This document shows, piece by piece, positions 23,227-33,372 of a DNA stretch of 64,000 bases (its first letter is position 1; the number at the start of each line of letters is the position of its first letter). The stretch spans positions 12,418,868 to 12,482,867 of the forward strand of contig OX424555.1 of assembly GCA_949152475.1 (NCBI GenBank), read 5' to 3'. The position numbers and the translations under genes were made by a program. The notes below the pieces were generated by a model. That model searched no databases and was not told where the DNA came from. It saw only the letters and a program-made list of their open reading frames with translations. The stretch comes from Terebella lapidaria (lineage: Eukaryota > Annelida > Polychaeta > Terebellida > Terebellidae).

Positions 23227-23529
23227 TTACGCACATGTTGGTATGCGACACTCCCGACCCCTCAGGACACAGTCTCCATAACGATAGCCCAGATCGGCAC
23301 AGCGAAATGTTGTACGGGTGCTTTCTCCGCATGTGTTCTCACAGTCAGTCACAGTCTCGACTGTTTCTATAAACACAAAAACGTAAATCAGAAAAAAGTA
23401 AATCAGAACGGAATCATATTCCTTCAATTAATAGATATAATCACCCATATTACCTCGTGCTGCAAAAGCCGTGTGGCAGAATGCCACAAGGAGCAAGACT
23501 AAAATTTGAACGCATTGGGAACACGCCAT
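23227..23529 (-). CDS. Two-exon small secreted six-cysteine protein (TSP1-like)
   Basis: Exon 1 (23529-23454) starts at ATG and encodes a signal peptide, MACSQCVQILVLLLVAF then CHTAFAA. The donor is GAG followed by GTAATA; an 87-nt intron (23453-23367) ends tttatag; exon 2 (23366-23227) continues in frame to a stop. The predicted product is 70 residues. The mature part has six cysteines, with DCENTCGES, RCADLG, DCVLRG and ECRIPTC, resembling the TCG..C..C..C core of a thrombospondin type 1 repeat without its tryptophans. Exon 2 could alternatively splice at GC followed by GTAATG and be part of the receptor's N-terminus, since that gene lies 0.2 kb downstream on the same strand and lacks a signal peptide. 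Which model holds is open. Confidence 0.6.
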
Positions 23530-24612
23530 GGCCGCATATATAGCATGCTGTCATCGGTGTACTGTATGTTCAGTCCTATTATCTACTTAAATCCATAAAG
23601 TTTTTACTCCTTAAATCTGCTTGCTATCTGACGGCAATATTGACTTTTTCTTCTTTTAAACATCTATATGTCAATTAAAACTAAGCACACGACATTGAAC
23701 CAAGGTTCATTCACATGCAACCATATCAATTCTGGACGCGAGGGAATTCGATCCTCGTCGTTATCACTCTGAAATAAATTATAACCTATTCACTTCTGTA
23801 ATTGTTTGTAACATGAGCAAGCAGCTTGCATTCTTCAATTTATTGCACACACATCTAACTTCCTTGACCGTTTGTGCATTTGAGGAGCACGATAGGTTGG
23901 AGCTAATAAAGCAACGAGAGAACTAAGGCTCAGACTATTAGGTGTATTGTGAATCAGACGTGTAATCATTATTTTGCAGAAGTTTTTTCGCTTTTCAAAT
24001 AGACGCTCTAAATAACAATAAGGTTACTGGCAAAAATCAGTCGAGGTTTTTGTGTCGAACTTGACTCTAATTTCAACGTAATAATGATCTTCGTGAATAC
24101 ATATATATGTCGTATTTTTGTGCTTTTGGGGGCATGCTCTTATAATTGAAATAATGTTTTCTTTTTATTCGTCGAAACTCAAGGCTTGATCAGGCATTCC
24201 CTAATACTATAAGAGCGCGATCACTCCTTTTCCATAAATGAGATAAAAGAAATTAAAAGTTCATAGACTTGTACTGCTCTCGAAGCTCAGTCATGAGTGA
24301 TCACTATCAGAAATACATTTCTGGTGACATGTAACCTGAATCAGGTATCCTGCAGTCTGTAACCCCTCTCAAGTCAAGATTTTCGAAGGAGTTCTCTCAG
24401 GAAGTCACAGAGTTACATGTGAATATTAGAGTTGCCAAGTTTTCGATAGATTATTACCATGGGAGTCTTAATTGATCACCCACTCAATTACATATTTTTT
24501 CACCGCCTGTCGTGTTTAGTACCACAATAAGACGTGTTGTCATGGTAAAACCCTATGTCATTACACATCTTTCTGAAAATGAACCGTAATGTGCACGGTT
24601 CAACAGATTCGA
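23530..24612. other. No gene seen
   Basis: AT-rich sequence upstream of the small secreted gene. A tatata run lies only about 10-20 bases before its ATG, too close to be a normal TATA box for that start. Nothing else is recognisable. Confidence 0.5.
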
Positions 24613-24690
24613 TATTCACGGTGTAAGTGCGATCTTCACTCTTACGGAGGTTTTAAGCACTCTTTCGGTGATAACGCGCTCTTGTGGTGA
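24613..24690 (+). repeat. Left arm of a 5.3-kb-spaced inverted repeat
   Basis: Contains cacggtgtaagtgcgatctt, cactcttacggag, aagcactctttcgg and ctcttgtggtg. Its reverse complement lies at about 29961-30037 with six mismatches over the 73 bases I aligned. Shorter related words (ctcttgtggcg near 25090; ctccgaaagagtg near 28408) lie between or beside the arms. Confidence 0.85.
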
Positions 24691-25404
24691 AAACATGTGA
24701 GCATAGGGGCACAGAAACGCCAGCAAGGAGAGAATTGAACAAAAATGGCAAGAAGACCGTAAAAAGGAGATAAGCAAGTGTGTGCATTGAGTGTCTGTAT
24801 AACCCCAGTAGGATCTGGTATGATTTTAGTTTTTGAATATGATATTGAAAGCTGTATTTATTGCATTCCCGTGACGGTCCTGGGATCGCTGTTGTTGAAA
24901 CGCGTGTACTATTCAGTGTATATCTAGGAAAATATTAAGTTTATTCTTCGCAGAAGGGCTTTGTTATCAACTACAAAGTGCTCTGAGCCAAAAGATATAT
25001 ATGGAATGCAAATGGTGTCGTTAAATTTGAAGGAAAAGGGAAATACATAATTAATTTTGATTTGTTGACAACACACTCTTGTGCTGTAAAGAACTCTTGT
25101 GGCGAACATTCCTTACAAAGAACTCCTCCGGATCACTTCTTGAATAGATTAATTGTGATCCCTTCACACTTTGTATTAGATATTCTTCACCAAAACCATG
25201 TTCTACGCAGAATAGATACCGCTTGTCATTAAATAGATACGAGCAGATAACCCTAAGTAATACTGGTAAATGTAGCTTTACGGACAGTACAACGGATCAT
25301 AAATGTATGCATGAAATAATTTGTCTATAGACACCAAAATTTGTAGGGTGCTACAGTTAAATGCTGACACAACCATGAATTTCAGCATGCCTAATATTAT
25401 ATGT

Positions 25405-25480
25405 AGGCAGGGTTCAGTTGCAGGGTTCAGTAGGCAGGATTCAGTTGCAAGGTTCTGTTCAGTTGCAGGGTTCAGTAGGT
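25405..25480 (+). repeat. GGTTCAGTTGCAG minisatellite, block 1
   Basis: Degenerate tandem copies of ggttcagttgcagggttcag with aggcag spacers. The same minisatellite recurs at 27590-27705, beyond the second copy of a 450-bp duplication. Confidence 0.8.
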
Positions 25481-25932
25481 TATGGACCTGTATTGATTTC
25501 CTTATATGGTCAAAATGAGGCATCAAAGTACTATATTATTTAAAAACTCCCAGTTTCTCCTCCAAATGCACATGTATCACTTTAAAATGTCTCTGTTTTG
25601 GTTTGTATAGTGGTATTATGGGTATTCCTCTATGTACATGTGAATTTTCATGTTGATTGGAGCTGTTACTGTGCGCATGAATACATATAAACAAACCGGC
25701 CCTTTCTGGGAGTTTGCTTTCTGAGGAATTCGCCAGGTGTCAGCAGCTAACAGTCAAATGCTTGTAGCGTTTGATCTATTCCAACATGTGCTGATTTTTT
25801 AATATTTTGTAAGTTATATATATTGCTTCAACATACTAAAATTTTATGAAAATTGAAACATTTTGAAAGTGATTTCTCTCATAAAACGTTATAATGGAGT
25901 TAAATGGCAATCCTATATGTGTTCGTATACCT
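25480..25932 (+). repeat. 450-bp duplication, copy 1
   Basis: From ggttatggacctgtattg to gtgttcgtatacc, nearly identical to 27137-27590; the only clear difference is a 3-base indel (aacatgtg versus aacaacatgtg). A third, much more diverged copy lies at about 31935-32335. Non-coding. Confidence 0.9.
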
Positions 25933-27136
25933 AAACCGAGGACATGGAATTTTGTGTATTATAGATTTTTAGCAGGTTTTGTGGCATTTCTTTAATTTGT
26001 GTGTGGATAGTGTGCGGTATTCATGAATTTTTCACCATTGCAACCATAGTTTTCGTTCACGTGGATTTTTATTACATATGTAGGATTATATCTACATGCT
26101 AATAGCGGCGGTGTTTATCCCCCCCCCCCTTGAATGCTAAAGACATGGAGTTAGTGCCTTTTTATTTTCTTTATTTTCATATAGTAACCAATATTTCAAA
26201 TCACTGTAAAATATTATACACTTTCACTGAGGACTACTGGACTCAGACACAGCCTAACCGAAAAAGGTGTCGAAATGGCCACCAAAAATTGAACGGTGGA
26301 TAATACTAGGTGTCTCTGAAATTCATCACCACAACCTATATAGTCGATCATAAATAAGCTAGGTTAGGCATTGCAGAATGCATTTGGTATATTATTTGCA
26401 ATTTTGGCACCATATCTGGTCAAGTACGCACTTTTCCGATTTTTTTACCATATTTTTTTTTTCGATATTGCCGTAGAACCACATTTTTGACCCTATATGT
26501 GTCTCTTGCCGTTTGATCGATTGCAGTCCATCATATAAATGTGTTTTATAAATAAATTTCATACAGCACATAAATTAGTCCCCTGTACAAGGCACCTATG
26601 TGACCTAATGTCGGTGATCTCTGGCTTACAGAAACCATATTTTCAACAAATTGTCTACGTTTTTGTGTTTTGTCAAGATTAAAACCTTGGAATTTTTGCT
26701 TAATTTAGAAATATACTATATTGAGAGTGTGGTGGTAGCATTTTGCGACATTTGAATACTATTGGTGTAGACAGCAGTATGGTAGAAAGTGTTTGGTGCT
26801 AAGCAGCGGGGTAGGACTACCAACTCTTTTAAAATTTTGACATATTTAGTCCAAGGGGAATCAAACTGATGGTAATATATGGGTGAATAATACATTTATC
26901 TGAAACAAACCCCAAATTGTCCTTGAGCATGTTTGATCGGGCGTCAAATCAAAATTTCCAAAGAAAATCTCACTTTTTTGTTCAAAATATTTCCTTTCTT
27001 AAGTGCAAAAATCACTGTTTTATTTCTTCTCTACAAGTCTTCCCTTTTCACATAAGAGCTCAATAATTGGGGATTATCACCTCTGTATGTGGGGTGTTAT
27101 AATTGTAAAATGTGAAGAAAATTGCCATTATTTAGG
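25933..27136. other. No gene seen between the duplicate copies
   Basis: AT-rich. Includes cccccccccc near 26120 and homopolymer T runs near 26450. Open frames are short and unrecognised. Confidence 0.5.
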
Positions 27137-27705
27137 TTATGGACCTGTATTGATTTCCTTATATGGTCAAAATGAGGCATCAAAGTACTATATTATTTAA
27201 AAACTCCCAGTTTCTCCTCCAAATGCACATGTATCACTTTAAAATGTCTCTGTTTTGGTTTGTATAGTGGTATTATGGGTATTCCTCTATGTACATGTGA
27301 ATTTTCATGTTGATTGGAGCTGTTACTGTGCGCATGAATACATATAAACAAACCGGCCCTTTCTGGGAGTTTGCTTTCTGAGGAATTCGCCAGGTGTCAG
27401 CAGCTAACAGTCAAATGCTTGTAGCGTTTGATCTATTCCAACAACATGTGCTGATTTTTTAATATTTTGTAAGTTATATATATTGCTTCAACATACTAAA
27501 ATTTTATGAAAATTGAAACATTTTGAAAGTGATTTCTCTCATAAAACGTTATAATGGAGTTAAATGGCAATCCTATATGTGTTCGTATACCAGTAGGCAG
27601 CGTTCAGTTGCAAGGTTCTGTTCAGTTGCATGGTTCAGTAGGTAGGGTTCAGTTGCAGGATCCTGTTTGGTGCAGGGTTCAGTAGGCAGGGTTCAGTTGT
27701 CAACA
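27137..27705 (+). repeat. 450-bp duplication copy 2 plus minisatellite block 2
   Basis: 27137-27590 repeats 25480-25932. It is followed directly by the GGTTCAGTTGCAG minisatellite (27590-27705), so the two minisatellite blocks lie outside the two copies. This suggests unequal exchange or duplication mediated by the minisatellite. Confidence 0.85.
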
Positions 27706-28685
27706 TACGCTTCCTCACCCTCGAACAGTGTCTTGTAAAAAGAATTATTTCTTTTTGATGTATTACATGTATTTGAAAATAGCAAAGTCATAAGGCTATG
27801 GATTCATTATGGCTTCTATGAACTAATTATCTGTATTCCATGTATTCCCTATCTATATTCAACATATATAATATTAATTGAATATATTCAATTACATAGC
27901 AATGTGGCGTTTGATATTGAGATGAATTGATTGATAAAAATAAACATCAATAAATTGATATGAAGCCAGTACTAATGACCTCTCCAGCGTATCTCACGCC
28001 CAGATGACTGTCCAGGAATTCCTCCTATAGTTGAATTAGAAAAAAATAACGTCAACATGTTTAAAAACGAATTTCTCAGCTGTATCGGACTTGAATGTGC
28101 TGTTACAAGAGGCCCACATTGTCTTCATAGCCACTTTAGCATGTTTAGCCAAAACGCCACTCTTCCAGCAAAGGCCTCCAAAACAGTTCTTTGTATCAAA
28201 CAGAAGAGTGCGTTGTTTCAAACTGATCATGCCGAACGGCTTATTTCTTGATTTATATAACTATATAATTGAAGCAAACATATCATATGCAATCCATATG
28301 CTTACACTAATGGTTGCTGCGAATGAAATATGGAAATTGTGCATTTATTGAAGATATTACCAATATGTGTTTTTCACTACAATATTTTCTCAGAGTTCTT
28401 TGTAACACTCCGAAAGAGTGCTATATCATGTAGTATATAGAAATTACTAGCATACCTTCCAATTCTATCGAAAATGATAGTATAAATATTTTTGAATTAT
28501 CAAAAACAACTTCATCTATCATAATATATGAATAAATTTAATTAGCAATCGCCGTATAATATGTAAAACACTCCACGATACCACCCCTCTGGCTCGCGGT
28601 ACGTGCGGGCAGCTGGCTGGAATCGCGTTCTTGTTAAGAATTAAGCCTTTATATCGAACTACGCGTCTTGCGCGTATCCGATATA

Positions 28686-29843
28686 CAGTCAAACCTGTCT
28701 ATGTGAGACACGCTGGGGACTTTGACAAAATGTCTCGCTTATGGGGGTGGCTCTGTTATCCAGGGTGAGATAGCCGGGCGCCAAGTGAAATTTTAACATA
28801 TATGTATCAACACAATATGTCCGTATCAATCATTCATTCTCATCATAACGATCACCCAATGTCACGTGGACAAGTAAATGTACAAATCTAAAAATCTAAA
28901 ACAGAATGGATAGACATACAGTACTTTTTACGACTTGGTGCCTTTGTCTGAAAAAAATATTTTAAAAACAATTAAATAAAAATGAAATAAAATTAAATGT
29001 TTTTTTCTTCTTGTTTTTCACTTGTTTCTATTACGAGTTGCACATTTTAGATTTTTTATTGTCATCATCATAATCTCATCATAATCTTGCCAAAAGGCAT
29101 CGACAACTTTGCGCGACCTTTGTAGTTTATCATACAGTTCAATCGCCTTCACCTTGTCGGCGAGTGAGAGCGTTACAGGTTGAGATTTTGTTTTTGGTTT
29201 AGACATGGTTGTTGATTTGCCAGTAAGTACTGATATGAAATAAAGCAACATCGCACTGGTATTTATAGTGAATTTCTTGAATTGTATTAATCTACTCGGC
29301 AGTCAGCTACTCGATTTGTTATTACGTGTCAACAAAAAGTAAGCGGTGCGTGGAGTCACTATGTCTGCGACTTGAAATCACATCAGGGAACACAACCAGC
29401 AGTGTGACCAGGCTTCATTTGGTCACAATCTATTACAGTGTTTATTTTAATTGAAAATTGGTCATGTGTGCGATATTGATAATGTACGTGCTATAACGGC
29501 AATCAATGAAACGTGACAGCGATGCCCCGCCCATAATTAACCCCAGTGATGGAATCCGCTACAGCCATTGGTTAACAGCATGTGACGACACCGATCAATA
29601 ACGGGAATCACCGTGCATAATTGGCGTTGAACAATCGACCGGTGACATCGCTCATGTGACTGGCGCTCATACATAGGGTTATCGTAGATTGCGGACTGCA
29701 AATCACTGGCGCTCGGCGCCGTTGAGCAGGTGTATCGCTTTCACAGTACATTTAACATGGCAGAGTGATCGGGACTTTGAGAAAACGTCTCGCTTGGGCA
29801 GGTGTCGCCCATATAGAGGTGTATTGCTTACCAGGTTTGACTG
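28686..29843 (-). mobile_element. Pogo/Tigger-like DNA transposon, internally deleted
   Basis: The left end TA-CAGTCAAACCTG (28684 onward) and right end CAGGTTTGACTG-TA (ending 29843) form a perfect terminal inverted repeat flanked by TA, the Tc1/mariner/pogo target. Direct subterminal words gggactttgacaaaatgtct and gggactttgagaaaacgtct occur near each end. It contains the start of a CENP-B-type DNA-binding domain and then stops, so only the first coding segment remains. Confidence 0.85.
29018..29206 (-). pseudogene. N-terminal CENP-B/Tigger helix-turn-helix fragment
   Basis: ATG at 29206 opens MSKPKTKSQPVTLSLADKVK, then AIELYDKLQRSRKVVDAF, matching the N-terminal helix-turn-helix of Tigger/CENP-B proteins (basic start, T-L-x-x-K-x-x-x-I, S-x-x-x-x-A-x-x-F). 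Afterwards the sequence (WQDYDEIMMMTIKNLK) no longer resembles the family and stops at 29018. The domain would bind the element's own ends (family knowledge); here it is a truncated relic. Confidence 0.7.
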
Positions 29844-29960
29844 TATATTCATCCGATATATAATACATGGTTATTCCGTATCAAGCTATTAAAATGGTTA
29901 GAAATTCAACATTACTCACGTTTCCAGCCATGCTCATTCACCACAAGAGTGCCTCCATAC

Positions 29961-30037
29961 ACCACAAGAGTGCGTCATCGCTGAAAGAGTGCTTATAAAC
30001 TCCGTAAGAGTGAAGATCGCACTTACACCGTGATATT
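29961..30037 (-). repeat. Right arm of the 5.3-kb-spaced inverted repeat
   Basis: Reverse complement of 24613-24690 (accacaagagtgcg, gctgaaagagtgc, gtaagagtgaagatcgcact). The adjacent sequence has another partial copy of caccacaagagtgc at 29938. Confidence 0.85.
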
Positions 30038-30354
30038 GCCGTGTGTCAACAAACAATATCACCTCACGTCCCCAACCGGTCTGATATATGAGTGGACAAT
30101 GGCTCTTCTATAATAAGCCGAATAACAAACAGACCAATGGCAGGTTATAGCCTCGGAGCATGCAGAGTAACTTCAGTGACCAATGCCCAAAGTAGAATAT
30201 TTTTCGCGAACAAATGACTGATAGATTAAATGACATATTGGAACAAATTTCCCAAATGATTAATATAAACCCCAATATACTTCAGGGGGAATATCTGGTG
30301 TAGGTCATGTTGATTATCTAAATCAAAGAATAACGCACGACTGGGTTTATATGA

Positions 30355-30820
30355 AATAGGACATCGAATCAATATCCAGTATTAAGTATTCCGAGCGAAC
30401 AAAACAGGGTGCGTTATCTAATCTCATAGTCCGGGGACAGAAAGTCATATCAGGCATACGAAGTGAGACAAAAATGACAGGGAATAATGACAGGGAAACT
30501 AAAACCCTCCCAAAATGGCCATTAGGAGGTGAAATCAGGTGCTCCGAAAGAGTGAACATTTCCTGCCTCACCAGTGGCACCGGTCATGAATTCCCCCAAA
30601 ATTAACATGAAAATAGATCTAGTTGCATGGCAGACATGGATTTGGTGTATTTATCAACCCGATCATGATGACGTCCATAGAATTTCTTCAAGGCAGCTAT
30701 AAGCCTTGGTAAAACATATCCTTGTCGCAGCAGTTTAGAGCTGGGCACTTCGATAAACAAAGTCCTCATATATGCAACTAGCTCTGGAATAGCGTATAAG
30801 TTGAGAAACAAACACACCAT
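30355..30820 (-). mobile_element. 5'-truncated retrotransposon: RT C-terminus and 3' tail
   Basis: The minus strand encodes LLRQGYVLPRLIAALKKFYG, then RHHDRVDKYTKSMSAMQLDL and a stop. This is the C-terminal end of a reverse-transcriptase-type protein found in many mollusc, coral and amphioxus repeats (recollection). The 3' tail (gaattcatgaccggtgccac, ggaaatgttcactctttcgg) ends at atactggatattgattc, the same 3' end as the copies at 39314-39986 and 51186-51905. A shared 3' end with variable 5' ends is the mark of target-primed, 5'-truncated insertion. Confidence 0.75.
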
Positions 30821-30839
30821 ATGCTGGTGACATAGGAAT

Positions 30840-31934
30840 GTTGCTGATTAGAAAAGGGAAATTGACCTTGTAAAAAAATAATATGCAAACAAGCCTTGCT
30901 GCATATTTGTTATAGCTAGACTTGATATTTTTAGGCCACTCATCAACCAGATCGTGATGACGTTCGTAGCATTTCTGAACCTAGGCCGTATGAGATTAAT
31001 TTGGGAATTCTCAGATATCTGTGAGTTAAGCATTTTCTACAAGAAAGCCTTTCTGATCCATAATGATGATTTATGTTGTGTATGAATCAGAATGTTCTCT
31101 TCTTTCTGCCACTGTATAATAATTGGAAGTACTGCAAATATTGGCGAAGATGTGATCAGTGCAATGCATGTCAAATACACGCATGTCGAAAACACGACAA
31201 AAGACAACTTTAGATGGCCAGAGGTAGTAACAAAACCCAACTCTAGGTGGCACAGGGATATATTAAAGGCAGCGATTGGTTTCAGTAACATATCCTTGTC
31301 GCGGCAGTTTTTGGACTAGCTGGGCACGTCGGTGAACAGTTCTGCTAATGCGATAAGGCGTGAAACAAATTATACGTCGTACGCCGGGAGAATCATATTA
31401 ACTTAAATCATCATGTTTGTCATATAATCTAGTGGACTGGTCGGTTCCTTACCCGCAATCACTAGCTTATAGAGAAATATGTAGCGTCTTTAATTTTAAG
31501 TTCCTTGGAAAATATCAACCAAACTACGCCACGGAAAGTGGACCAGAATTTACTTGTTGGTACAGATATAACACTGTTCCAGGGCTATTTAGTCCTCCGC
31601 GTGGGAAGAAATATATTTCGGCTATGTTTCCAGAGTTAGTACAGATGTTGCATGAGTTTATCACAGTTAGTACAGATGTTGTCTGAGTTTATCATTGAAA
31701 CTTTGATACAGTTTGAATGTTTGGATTCCGCGGAGCTATAGTTTTCAAGGAACTGAAGGATAAATTAAAGAACAAGAATCGTAGCTGGTGCTAGTGCGGA
31801 CCAAAAGCATCACAAGGACTAGTGGGTACATGTATCACAATATTATGGTGTTTCGGAAAGATGATACGACCGCATGCTTCACGGGGTCCATTGGTCAGTG
31901 AGTACTTTTCATTTCCTTGTGGTCGGAATGAAGG
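30840..31934. other. No supported gene; repeat debris
   Basis: 30880-30990 resembles 49540-49640 (gcaaacaag, ttgttatagctagacttgat, actcatcaaccaga). A short tandem duplication of ttagtacagatgttg..tgagtttatca lies at 31633-31694. An 89-codon plus-strand frame at 31417-31686 is unrecognised. Confidence 0.5.
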
Positions 31935-32335
31935 TACTATATTATTTAAAAACTCAAAATTTCTCCTCCAAATGCATTCACATGTATTGCTTTAAAATGT
32001 CTCTCTTTTAGAGTGTATTGTTATATGAGAGGCATTTTTTCATGTACATGTGGGTTTTCGTGTTAATAGCTGCTATCATGCGCATGAATACATATAAACA
32101 TACCGGTCCTTTTTGGGAGTTTGCCTTCCGAGGAATTTGCCAGGTTTCAGCAGCTTACGGTCGAATGCTTATAGCGCTTGATTTATTCTTATAACGTGTG
32201 CTGATTTTCACAAATATTTTTAAGTTATATATGTTGCTTAAAAATATGGATTGTTTTTAAAAATTGAAGCATTTGAAAGCGATTTTTCTCATAAAACTCT
32301 ATAATTGAGTTGAATTACATTTCTAAATGTATCTA
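31935..32335 (+). repeat. Diverged third copy of the 450-bp duplicated unit
   Basis: Parallels 25530-25930 (tatattatttaaaaactc, atttctcctccaaatgca, gaatacatataaac, tttgggagtttgc) but with many substitutions and small indels, so it is older than the other two copies. Confidence 0.8.
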
Positions 32336-33289
32336 GTAACCTATTCACTGAAGAACGTCGTGTTCGACTTAGCTACACGAACTATCAAACAGGAAACTCT
32401 TGTGAAAGTTCACGCACAAAAAAAAACGATCTGGGAGAAATGTTACGTTCGTCCATGGAACGCTTTCTATCTAATTGTGTTGTGGCCGACACATCATCAA
32501 CAACTTCTCAAAAAAAAGTTTACAGTTTATTGAAATGAAGATACATTTTGGACATGATAGATCGAATATGTTCATGTACAATATAGACCTGCTCGGAAAC
32601 TTTTTCACGAAGAGACAGTTCAAAATAAAAAGTGTACAACAATACAGATCAATTTAGTATAGTTTATTTTACATTGCATATATCAAACTGCACACATACT
32701 CACAAAGTAGTATCACTTTATACAATTTACAAGCTTCAATGCTTTTGTGCGATAAATAGATTGTGTAACACAAACCAATACCAATGATAAAAACATAAGA
32801 TTGTGAGGCATATGTGGCGAAAAATAGTACAATAATAATAAACAATTATACATGCACATGGTTAATTTCAGAAGAATTCGGATTTAATACGTCTTAGATC
32901 GGCATTCAATCGAGGCAGTACAAAGCAACGCTCTCTACATGGAAATATTCACTATAATATAATAATATAATAATTATCCGAAATAAATAAACATAAGACC
33001 GTAAAATGCCGTCAGAAATAATCAGACTCGAGAAAATAACTTCGAGAGTATTTTTCCTATGGATTTCTCAATTTCTCAGATTTCTCTTTGATTGAACTCA
33101 TTTGATCTCCTTTGGGACCAAATTTAACATTGGGATAGACTGCCAACTTTTTCAGTTTTGGAGGTAGGAGTCGAAAATTGCCAAATCAAAACCCATAAAA
33201 TGTCAACTTGATCCGACGCTTCTGAAGAAAGTGATCGACAGAAATCATTTTAGGCTTTGTGTTGAGCTTGATTATACTGCATTTTACAG
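32336..33289. other. No gene seen
   Basis: AT-rich sequence with a 60-68 codon open frame at 32327-32657 that I do not recognise. From about 33110 it contains a repeat fragment (aacattgggatagactgcca) also seen near 53590 and 53700, at the edge of the segmental duplication. Confidence 0.5.
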
Positions 33290-33372
33290 AAGTAGTTATA
33301 TTAGTTTTGATGATTTTTCTTGTGCTACTTTTGTTGTTGTTGTTTGTTGCTGTCGTTATCGTATGGCAATAG

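Noticed and set aside
23738..23765. T-arm-like stem (cgagg ... cctcg around aattcga)
   Set aside because: No matching acceptor, D-arm or anticodon stem upstream, so not a tRNA.
25405..27705. CRISPR-like or regularly spaced repeat interpretation of the GGTTCAG blocks
   Set aside because: Spacers are irregular and made of the same minisatellite words; the genome is eukaryotic.
31417..31686. 89-codon plus-strand frame (MSYNLVDWSVPYPQ...)
   Set aside because: No recognisable domain, no splice signals, and its end covers a short tandem repeat.
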